A DNA stretch of 64,000 bases from Dichetophora obliterata (Eukaryota; Arthropoda; Insecta; Diptera; Sciomyzidae). Where the stretch lies: positions 30,597,318 to 30,661,317 of the forward strand of contig OY986436.1 in NCBI GenBank assembly GCA_963920525.1, written 5' to 3'. The position numbers and the translations under genes were made by a program. The notes under the pieces are model-generated. The model was not told where the DNA came from. It saw only the letters and a program-made list of their open reading frames with translations, and ran no database searches. Within the stretch, counting starts at the first letter, position 1. Each line of letters starts with the position of its first letter. Positions 55,030 to 64,000 of the stretch are shown here, in pieces.

Positions 55030-57690
55030 GATCGGTGGTGGTGTTTTGATAGCTGTTCAAAACTCGCTTGTATCTGAAAAATTGACAATTCTTGACACCA
55101 GTGACATTGAGTTCATTTGTGTTGCAGTTAAATTAAATAATAGTATTATTTATGTTACCTGCTCTTACATTCCTCCTAAATGTGACTTAACAATGTATTT
55201 AAAACACTTACACGCCATCGAAAAAGTTCATAATTTGTTAAAAAATAAAGAAGTTCTTATTGTGCTGGGTGGTTTTAACCTACCTTTGTGACTTGGAGAT
55301 CGTCTGACGATTCTTCACTTCTTACTCCTGTTTCCAATAGTGATTGGATAAATGACTTCTTAGATAAGCTGTCTGATCTGTGTCTTCAACAAGTCAATGA
55401 TATTTTAAATATAAACCACAGAACCCAAGACCTTGTATTTGTAGATAGATGCACTACTGTTAATCTCCATTGTTCGAATCCCGTATCTCTTCCAGAAGAT
55501 GTACATCATCCAACTCTTGAAATAACAGTTTTACTCCCCCACGAAAAAGAAGATAAAGTAACTTCTGATGCGCGAAATAAAAAAGTTTATAATTTTAAGT
55601 AAAACTTAATTCCTTACTTTCGCAGATTGATTGGTCTCCAATTTTAACTAGCGGAACTTCATATTCATATTATGACGTCGAATCTTCTGTACAGTTTTTC
55701 AATGATACTCTGCAAAGGTGTTTCTTATTATCCGTCCCAAAAAAGGTGTTTTTCCAATCCTTTAAATCCACCGTGGCTAACAAATGATCTAAAGGCACTT
55801 AAAAATTTAAAAAAATCGTTTATTTAAAAAATATAAAATATCTGGTTCTAGTTTAGACTTTGCTTCCTATTCTTCTTGTCGTTATAGATATCAACTATTA
55901 AATAAACAATGCTATTCTGCTTATATAATTAACATAAAATCTCAATTTAAAGATGATCCAAAACTTTTCTATAGTTTTGTTAACTCAAAACGTAAAGCCT
56001 CCAGTTTTCCACCCCTTATGAAATTCAATCAGGAAGAATCATCTTGTGACAATGTGATTTCTAACATGTTCGCAAACTTCTTTAAATCAACTTACTCCGA
56101 TATACCATTTAATACTAGCACGGTGTATCCTTTTCTCCCGCCAGTTAACTCTTTTGAAACTCCCGTAATAGACCCAAATATTGTCATGTGTTATCTTCGA
56201 CAAGTAAAATCTTCTTTTACGACCGGCCCTGATAAAATTCCAAGCTGTATTTTAAAGCAATGTGCTACAAACCTGTGTACTCCTCTAGCAAACATTTTTA
56301 ATATTTCCTTGCATAGTGGTTATTTTTCTATTATATGGAAGGATTCTTATATTATACCCCTTCATAAATCTGGCTCCAAGATAGATGCTTCTAACTATCG
56401 AGGAATTGCAAAATTAAGTGCAATCCCTAAGTTATTTGAGAAAATCATAACTGATCAATTAACCCACTCCGTGTCTTCCACCATTTCTGTCTTTCAACAT
56501 GGTTTTCTGAAGGGTAAGTCCACTACAACAAACCTCTAAGAGTTTACTACACGTGTTATAAATGGTTTTACTTTGGGACTGCAGACTGATGTTATTTATA
56601 CGGACTTTAGCAAAGCTTTCGACAGTGTTAATCATTATCTTCTCTTGAAAAACTCCACCTTTTTGGGTTTCCTGTCACATTATTAAATTGGATAAATTCG
56701 TATTTATCTAGACGTACTCAAAAGGTTTTATATAAGAATTCTCTTTCAAAAAGTATTTCGGTCACTTCTGGCGTTCCTCAGGGCAGTCATCTTGGACCAG
56801 TTTTGTTTTTACTATTCATTAATGATCTTCCTTCGGTAATAAAACACTGTAACGTCTTAATGTACGCTGACGACGTGAAACTTTTTCTTTGTTACAAATC
56901 TCCCGTAGAACGACATCTTTTACAATCTGATCTAAATAGACTTGTGGACTGGTGTAGCTTAAATATATTAAATCTCAGCTTAAAAAAATGTAAGCAAATG
57001 ACATTCTCGCGAAGATCTGCTAGTAACATAAATTACACTATAAATAACACTAACTTAGAAATAGTTTCCAGTTTTCTCAATCTTGGTGTTATTATGGATT
57101 CAAAACTTCGCTTCAATCTCCACGTTAATATGGTGATAAATAAGGCAAGAGGAGTCCTTGGTTTCATTAAAAGATGGGCTAAAGAATTCAGTAATCCCTT
57201 TACTACTAAATTATTATATATTTCTCTCGTAAGGCCAATTCTTGAATATGCATCAGTTGTATGGAACCCACAATATAATGTCTACATCGACGCCATAGAA
57301 TCCGTTCAAAAACAGTTTTTACTTTTTGCTTTACGTCATAGTCGTTGGAACCCCAATATTATGCATCCATCGTATGAAATACGCCTTAAAATTATTTTAC
57401 TACCTTCCCTAAGAAGCAGAAGAATGATGCTTAATGTCATGTTTCTGTATAAATTACTTCGTGGCGAGATTAATTCGGAATATCTCATCTCAGCTCTAAA
57501 TTTTAACATCCCAAGGAGAGGAACTAGACATTTTCTGTTTTTCAAGTTGAGTCAGTGCAGTTCTAATTACGCTCTTCATGAACCTTTACGATGTATGTGC
57601 AGTGATTTCAATGATAACTTCAACATGATTAATTTTTCAGATTCGGTAGACGTCTTGAAACGGAAAATTATATTACATTTAAATAATTAA
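55030..57690 (+). pseudogene. CR1/Jockey-like LINE ORF2, 5'-truncated and decayed
   Basis: It starts inside the endonuclease at GGGVLIAVQNSLVSEKL, continues through CSYIPPKCDLTMYLKHL and VLGGFNLP (55260-55290), and then NDFLDKLSDLCLQQVND in the next frame. A badly broken linker follows (55600-56015). The reverse transcriptase has open blocks at 56018-56539 (TGPDKIPSCILKQC, YRGIAKLSAIPKLFEKI, FQHGFLKGKST), DFSKAFDSVNH near 56604-56635, SGVPQGSHLGPVLFLLFIND near 56767-56826, and the catalytic YADD (56863-56874). The frame 56803-57690 is then open to the natural C-terminus (LRCMCSDFNDNFNMINFSDS, then VDVLKRKII). At least five frameshifts or stops are present. It is clearly related to the minus-strand copy at 2.4-8.7 kb but divergent. 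Confidence 0.85.
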
Positions 57691-58434
57691 ATCAATTTAA
57701 TTCATCCTATTATACCTAACGCAGTTTTATGTAATATTGGTAATGTAATATTGGTAATTGAGATTGTTCTGTTTCTCTTTGTTGTCTCGATATTATGTTT
57801 TATAAAGTAAGCACCATCAACTATGAATCGTTTTTAAAACTTACTTTTTAATTATTCAATAATTTAATTTTTAATCGAATTGGGATTTACGTGCTCACGT
57901 GGTTTCCTGATTTGAAATTAGACTGAACTCACACTATCACCTGGATTGGTGTGCCAGAGTATATCTCTTTCCCACACAAGTTTATGCCTGCGTTGGCCCA
58001 AATGCATATCCAACTAATCGGGATTTTGATTTGGCGGATATGAGATTTATCTCATTTCCACGTAGGTCCTTGGGTTGGACAATGGCCGCAAACCAGTTAA
58101 AATTAGTTAAGTGTTTTTGATTGTTTTTCGGGTACCTTAAATTGATAATTACTATTATTTAATTCGATGTTGCTTATTTACATAGAATCAAGTATACTTA
58201 AATACGCGTTTATGTATATTCAATTTTTAAATTCCGCTGAAAAGCCAATTAATGTGCTTACATAGGGGGTATGTTTTAGTACGTAGTTGCATTCTGTCTG
58301 TCCCTGCTGATTCGGGCAGATTTTAGAATGTGAATCGTGCATGCGTATAGGACGGGTATACGTATCTTTGGAAGATTTCATACCTCCGGGCGAATCAAAA
58401 AAAAAAAAAACGTTTTGTTCGGTTTGCTCTAAGG
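57691..58434. other. LINE 3' flank and AT-rich DNA
   Basis: A 16-bp duplication ATATTGGTAATGTAAT/ATATTGGTAAT occurs near 57735-57760, perhaps the LINE tail. No gene. Confidence 0.4.
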
Positions 58435-58785
58435 GGCTTAAGTGCAACTGACACTTTAAACCTTGCTCCTTATGAGGATCATTTAAAACTATTAAAAATG
58501 CAATCTTTGAATGAGAGAAGGATGCAGATCTGCAGATATCGTCTATTTACATTAACTCATAACTGGTGTATTCGATTCGCCAGAACTCCTAACTCTTATA
58601 AATTTTAACACTAACCGTAGAAGCAGTAGAAATGCTAACAATTTAATTTACTTAGCTTTTAGTCGAACAAATTATATGGCTACTGCTCCTGTACATCGCA
58701 TGAGTACCTTTGTTAACAACTGTAGCTTTTTTTATGTTAACTTATCGAAAGGTCAACTCAAAATTAGATTGAGAACTAATGTATG
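58435..58785 (+). pseudogene. Jockey-like reverse transcriptase C-terminal fragment
   Basis: LNLAPYEDHLKLLKMQSLNE, then RRMQICRYRLFTL, corresponds to the post-thumb LL-x-LQSL-x-RR block. A frameshift near 58600 leads to RRSRNANNLIYLAFSRTNYM, then APVHRMSTF and YVNLSKGQLKIRLRTN, the usual C-terminus. Its sequence differs from the other LINEs in the window, so it represents another family or subfamily. Confidence 0.68.
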
Positions 58786-60746
58786 ATTAGATCTATGTAA
58801 ACGCATGGTTAGTTGTTATGACTTGTGTTGTCCCTGAGCCCAACCCATATTATGGTGGGTAAATTTTTCTCACTTTAGATTGTTTTGGACCACTCTTAAC
58901 TATACCATTGAGATATTTTAATGTTATTTGGGCTGGTTCTTAAGATGATCTAATGCGGAGAAAGTTCAAAAAAGCTGTAGTAGCTGAACTCTATTGTTAT
59001 TGCATGTTTATTTAAAAAAAAATATATGTCAGAAACTATTGAGCTAATTAAAAAACTGTGTAGACGTAACTAGAAGTTGACATAGCTGAATATTGTTGAG
59101 TTTTTTATTTAACCAAATCGGAAAAATTGCTATTGAGTTATGCTAAAATACATGGTGAAACCTCTTTCATTATTTTAGATTATTTCCAACTGTAATCAAT
59201 AAGAAAATTGGAAAAAAAAGTTTAGAAGTAATTTAATTCATTAATTGAAAATTATAATTTTTATCTTTTTATTTTTTGTATTACATGTATTTCATATTAT
59301 TTTTAGTAAGAATAAAACAATAAGTAATTTTAATAAATAATAATAAAAACTAGTTCTAAAATTTGTAACGTACTGTTGCAAAATTGATTGAAATTTAATT
59401 TGGTCATAAAATTTGTTTATTACATAAACTTATTTAAGAGTTGATGGGTATGATCAATCGATTGATGGAATAAAAAATTGAAGATTTTATAACATAAAAG
59501 TTAATTTTTAAGTTGTTTTTTTTTTAATAAATCAACACTAAAAAATTTGAGATTTTTTTAAAATGTTGACTTTCACCTAACTTTTATGCATTTTGACATA
59601 ATCAAAAGTTAAAAGTCAACTACTTAGGCTCTCCTTTCTACCTTCATTACTTTTAAAAATAAAATTCCATTCATAGTAAATACTTACCGTGGCCTTTTCT
59701 ACAGTAAGTTTTGTCAACAAAATTTTTTTTGAAAAATTACTTAATATAAAAAAATTTCGTGTATCAGTGATTCCATGTCAAAGCGCTAACGTTTCTGACA
59801 TCACTACTTTTGAAAACTTTGAAACTCTCTAGGTGGACAGTTCTACTGAAAAGTATTATATTTATCTGCTTATTTTTTATTGGATTTAAAATTTTGTTTT
59901 AAAGATATACACTGTGAAAAATATCAAAAAATCTTAAAAATACAATAAGTGCATGTATTCAAATAGATATAGTTTTGAAACAGTAAGTTGTACAGAAAAA
60001 ACGTTTGTATATATTTTAAAGATCTTGAACTTGTTTTTCTGGTGGTATATTTTTATTTGCAGCATTTTTTAGAACAATTATATTTTTTGAACCTAAAATT
60101 TTCAGTCACATTTTTCGTAGTCTTCGCAACAAATTTTTTATATTTTTAGTTCAGTGTTGAGTTAAGGCATTAATTTTAAAGGCTAACACACAATTTTAGG
60201 TTGGGATTTCAACGATTGCTATTTTTAACAAATTTTTTGAAAAATGTCTACAAAAGATTTCCAATTTTTATACCAAAAATTCAATTTTTTTATGTTAATA
60301 CTAATGAACATCCAAAATAATATATGTTATAATTCAAATAAGCCTATTAGTATTCAAATGAATCCAAAAATTTGTAAAAACAAACATTTTTTGTATTTAT
60401 TTTTATATTATGTTGATTTTATATGATTTAAATACAAATTCTAAATGTTTGTTTAAATCATACTTGATTCTACTTGATTTAAATCATACTTGACAAATTC
60501 TAGTTGTATGATAGTTTAAAATCGTTTATTGAGCTTTAGGTCAAAGTTAGAACAATTAATTGTTCTAACGAATCTTTCCAAAGTTTTTTTGATATATAGA
60601 TTATGTATATATATATATCCATATATTCAATGATATTTTATTTATTTTTCGGAAATAAGCTTTTAAACACACCCAAGATTACCATTTTACATTGAACTAA
60701 TCATTATATAAATAAGGCAATATTTTAGAGTGTTTCCTTTTTTGTT
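58786..60746. other. AT-rich DNA without recognisable gene
   Basis: Nothing supported. A short TA microsatellite lies near 60605-60620. Confidence 0.45.
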
Positions 60747-60945
60747 TCATCGAAATAAGTGTTTCCGACTTTGATCGATATAAGGGTAGTTTCCAGAAGA
60801 AATTATTAATTTAAAATTGTCCATCTCACAAAGATAGCAGGAATACTTAGTACATTGTCCTTGCATTTCCAATAGCATAGTGAGGACTTTCAGATCTGGA
60901 ACGATATGCCCTCAGGAATAACCCTCAGAATCTTTGACATAGTTA
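60747..60945 (-). pseudogene. Second fragment of the uncharacterised arthropod protein family
   Basis: The minus strand reads VHNYVKDSEGYS, stop, then GHIVPDLKVLTMLLEMQGQC, then TKYSCYLCEMDNFKL and a stop at 60747. A DLK-x5-LL-x2-Q-x2-TKY-x-C-x-LC core is the central block of the same family whose later blocks occur at 53568-53900. The two pieces are on opposite strands 7 kb apart, so they derive from separate copies or a rearranged one. Confidence 0.5.
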
Positions 60946-61372
60946 TGTACGTTTAAAAGGTTATTACCGAATAGGGAAATAAAAAAAGAGACATTCGCAT
61001 TCAAAAAATACACTAATTTTAAAAGAATTAAAAAAAAAATATTTAATTGAATCATCAAAGTTATACATAAACGATCCCAAGACCTATGGACCAATAAAAG
61101 TGTTATTTCTTATTTATAGACAAATTTAATAACTCGGTAAATTTTCATTCGATTTTCATAAATAAACATTAATTATATTCTAAAAATTAAAAAAAAAAGT
61201 AAAAATGTTAGGTTTGACCGATTATAACACATAAAGTTCTTTTAATAGTTCTTAAAATATGTTCATATTTTGAAATCTTTATCTTTTATCTTTCAAAAAC
61301 CGTTTTAAAATAGAAAATCCGTAAAAAAATTGCAAAGTTCATTTGCAGTATTTAATGTGAAAGATTGTTTAA
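60946..61372. other. AT-rich DNA, ends in a TTAA target
   Basis: TTAA at 61369-61372 is the left target site of the piggyBac-like element. Confidence 0.5.
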
Positions 61373-62670
61373 CCCTAGTTCGGCCGACGATGTGTATAGC
61401 CCTTTAAAGGCCGACGCAGTCACCCTGGTACCTGTTTTATAAAATATTATAAATTCTGCATTAAAAGAGTCAATTTTGCAAAAAAATGGAAAAAATGCAA
61501 ATTAGCTATCTGGCAACACAATCAGATGATGAGTTTGACAGTTGTTATTCAGAGCAATTGTTTTTAAAGTTAATTCAGTGTACTTAGTGAGTACAAGTGA
61601 ATTCTTCTAAGCATGCAAAACGAGACACATTGACAGATGCGGAGATTGTGGCGTTGCTCTATGATGATGACGATGTGGAATTCGGAGATGGCGACGATGG
61701 TGAAGATGATGAATGGCTACCAGGGGGCGAAATTTCATCGGATGCCGAGATAGATGATTGGATGGACGAAGTGAATGAGCACAATAGCGATGAAGAGATA
61801 GACGCAGCCTATGATTATGTCGATCAATTTTTGTATGATGCGCCCGATGGAAGGCAGTGGTCCAAAGATTCAGTTTCCACAGCACAAACAGCCACAGTCA
61901 CCACCACTGGTGGTATGGGAAAAAACTGATAATATTGAAATGGACGCATTTTATGAAATTGTTTTGGGTTGTGGTGTTCATAAGTCCAGCATAGAAATCA
62001 TCGATGAGTTTTGGGCTCTATATTCGTTTCCACTCTACCGTGTAGCAATAAGTCGAAATAGATTCAAAGCTATTCTTTGCAATATTCGTTTCGACTAACG
62101 CACAAAAAGTGAATCTCGAAAGGCTACTGACAAAGCGGCTCCAATATCAGAAATTTGGATGCTTATGAACGACAATTTGCGTAAACAATATCGGCCATAC
62201 AGCAACATAACAATGGATGAGCAACTTTATCCGTTCCGTGGCCGAGAATCGTTTCGCCGATACATCCCGTCAAAGCCAGAAAAATACGGCATTAAAATAT
62301 TTTGGGCCTGCGATGCGAAAACAGCTATCCGTTGCATGGCATATTATATTTGGGTCGGCAGCCTGGTCGAAAAAATTGTTGTTGAGTTGGTGTAACCATG
62401 GAAAAATAGTGGCCGTAATATTACTACGGACAATTTCTTCACTTCATTGCAGCTTGCCAATGCGTTAAAGGAGATGAATCTTAGTTTAGTAGGCACGGTG
62501 CGGAACAATAAGCGCTTTATACCAAAAGAGTTGCAGTTTGATAAGTCCTTGCCTCTGGGTGATTCGAAGTTTGCACTTTGATCCAGTCACAAACAAACCA
62601 GAAATAATTCTCGACTACAATCGTACAAAAGGTGGTGTTGATATGATGGACCAATTGCTCGGAGCATATA

Positions 62671-63973
62671 AAGGGTGTTTTTTTTAGAGGTTTGTTTTTC
62701 GAATAGAGATAAAACTTGCATTTTGTGGTCAAATCTGGCAACTCTAATGTCATTTATGTTCAGTTTGGTTTGCCATTTCATCATAAACAGGTTGACAAAA
62801 GAACAACGCTTGCAAATCGTGCAAATTTATTTCGAAAATAATGGTTCGGTTCGCGAAGTTTACCGCAAGTTCCGTCCATTTTATGGTCGACATAATCGTC
62901 CATCAGAGCAATAAATTCGGTTAACCATGGGTCGTTTTCACACTACGTTTACTCAATGTGATAATACGCATCCGCAGAGACGTCGAACAGTGCGCACCGA
63001 AGAAACAATTGCCGTTGTAGACCAAAATGTTGAAGAGGACCCGAATGAATCGATTCGCCACCGTGCACAGCAATTGGAGCTTTGTCCATCAACTTTATGG
63101 AAGATTTTGCGCAAAGATCTTGGCTTGCGACCTTACAAGATCCAGCTTGTGCAAGAATTAAAGCCGCAAGACCATGCAATGCGTCGTGATTTTGGTGTAT
63201 GGGCCGAAAATGAGATTGATCTCGATGCTGATTTTAATCGCAAAATTTTGTTAAGTGATGAGGCTCATTTTTGGTTGAATGGCTACGTCAACAAGCAAAA
63301 TTGCTGCATTTGGAGTGAAGAGAATCCACATGAGACCCTTGAGACGCCATTACATCCACAAAAACTGACTGTTTGGTGTGCTCTATGGGCTGGTGGAGTC
63401 ATTGGGCCATACTTCTTCCGAAATAATGCTGGAGAGTCAGTTACCGTTAATGGAGACTGGTATAGAGCCATGATAACCGACTATTTTGTTCCCGAATTGG
63501 ATGGCATGAATGTGGATGAGTTGTGGTTCCAACAAGACGGCGCTACATGCCACACAGCGCACGCCACAATCGATTTATTGAAGGAAACATTCGATGAGCG
63601 CATAATTTCGCGGAATGGACCTGTCAATTGGCCACCAAGATCGTGTGATTTGACACAATTGGATTATTTTCTTTGGGGATATGTGAAGTCGCTCGTCTAC
63701 GCCAACAAACCAGAAACGTTAGGGGACTTGGAAGCCAACATCCGTGGCGTTATTGCCGACATACGGCCCCATATGCTCGAAAAAGTGTTTGAAAATTGGA
63801 CCTGTAGAATTGGCTTTATTCGAGCTAGCCGTGGCGGCCACATGCCCGAAATCATATTTAAACATTAGTGGCATAAAATTGTCCTTCCAATAAAACCAAA
63901 TTGATGGACATTAAAACGATTTTCTTGTGTTTTATTTCAGTTCGAAGTTCTATACCTCTAAAAAACCACCCTT
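62671..63973 (+). mobile_element. Second mariner, D,D41D type (1,303 bp), nested in piggyBac
   Basis: TA (62669-62670 and 63974-63975) flanks AAGGGTGTTTTTTTTAGAGG on the left and, read inward from the right, AAGGGTGGTTTTTTAGAGG. Removing it with one TA restores the piggyBac frame (GAYTCNRKRHR). It is a relative of the mariner at 51.9 kb, in opposite orientation. Confidence 0.94.
62783..63868 (+). pseudogene. Mariner transposase, start codon lost plus one nonsense codon
   Basis: It aligns over its whole length with the intact 361-residue protein at 52000-53085 and has the same number of codons. The expected ATG is ATA (62783-62785), followed by NRLTKEQRLQIV. A TAA at 62912-62914 falls after RHNRPSEQ, between the two DNA-binding motifs. 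The frame then stays open to the TAG at 63866-63868. The catalytic acids are conserved: LLSDEAHFW, WFQQDGATCHTA and LTQLDYFLWGYVKS, the last two again separated by 41 residues. Only two lesions suggest recent inactivation, yet it is divergent in sequence from the intact copy, so it belongs to a different subfamily. Confidence 0.93.
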
Positions 63974-64000
63974 TACATGCAATAGGAAGAGGCATCGTTG

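Larger units (their letters stand above)
61373..64000 (+). mobile_element. piggyBac-like transposon, left end to beyond the window
   Basis: It begins with CCCTAG directly after TTAA, the hallmark piggyBac terminus. CGGCCGACG at about 61381 and GGCCGACG at about 61410 are subterminal direct repeats. The transposase follows and is interrupted by a mariner at 62671-63973. The frame resumes at 63974, and the right end lies past 64000. Confidence 0.85.
61597..64000 (+). pseudogene. piggyBac-like transposase, decayed and interrupted
   Basis: This DDD transposase would cut and paste the element at TTAA. The N-terminus is typical (TLTDAEIVALLYDDDD followed by an acidic stretch). A usable ATG is missing in frame. 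A deletion follows GGMGKN near 61925. The core resumes with DAFYEIVLGCGVHKSS, then a TAA at 62097. The first catalytic Asp is in NITMDEQLYPFRGRESFRRY (about 62200-62260), the second in NITTDNFFTSLQLANAL (about 62420-62470), and the third in TKGGVDMMDQLLGAY (about 62625-62668). Frame changes occur near 62350-62395 and 62575. The Asp residues are intact but the frame is not. Confidence 0.85.

Noticed and set aside
1..64000. CRISPR array, prokaryotic operon or phage module
   Set aside because: No spaced direct repeats, ribosome-binding sites or prokaryotic genes; content is entirely eukaryotic mobile elements.

Overview
The window looks like AT-rich nuclear DNA from a higher fly. The case for a tephritid-type fruit fly is suggestive only. 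It rests on two mariner transposons with a D,D41D catalytic spacing (known to me from the tephritid 'rosa' subfamily), a tRNA-headed SINE whose body resembles one I associate with tephritid genomes, Helentron-type non-autonomous elements, and RTE, CR1/Jockey-like and R1/LOA-like LINEs. I see no convincing host gene, no rRNA or genuine tRNA gene, and nothing bacterial or viral. Nearly every sequence that reads as protein belongs to a mobile element. The rest is AT-rich intergenic or intronic DNA with microsatellites.

Layout. 2.4-8.7 kb: a nearly complete CR1/Jockey-like LINE on the minus strand, split by an intact 3.07-kb RTE-clade LINE on the plus strand (997-aa ORF, 15-bp target-site duplication). 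11.4-12 kb: a TTAA-flanked candidate element. 12.2-19 kb: an R1/LOA-like LINE (minus) split by a 4.66-kb insertion with TGT...ACA ends and a 4-bp duplication; that insertion carries Helentron-like elements. 19.4-22.4 kb: a TTAA MITE and an internally deleted TTAA element. 22.7-28.1 kb: a LINE broken by a SINE and by a TTAA/inverted-repeat insertion of about 4.2 kb, which contains a decayed Helitron. 28.1-29.3 kb: three MITEs of different type. 30.9-31.7 kb: a TTATG pentanucleotide array. 35-43.3 kb: further TIR elements and a LINE remnant that carries a MITE. 49-51 kb: a decayed Helentron-type helicase plus endonuclease. 51.9-53.2 kb: an intact mariner. 53.6-58.8 kb and 60.7-60.9 kb: LINE copies and two fragments of an uncharacterised arthropod protein family. 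61.4-64 kb: a decayed piggyBac-like transposon interrupted by a second, broken mariner; its right end lies outside the window.

The genes do not form a pathway. The useful structure is the nesting. In four places, removing the younger element and one copy of its target duplication rejoins an open reading frame of the older element (RTE in the CR1-like LINE, the 4.66-kb insertion in the R1-like LINE, a TTAA MITE in a Jockey-like LINE, mariner in piggyBac). These joins fix element boundaries to the base and give relative ages. The RTE at 5.4-8.5 kb and the mariner at 51.9-53.2 kb have undamaged coding regions and may be recently or currently active. Family names come from motif recognition by eye; no database search was run.
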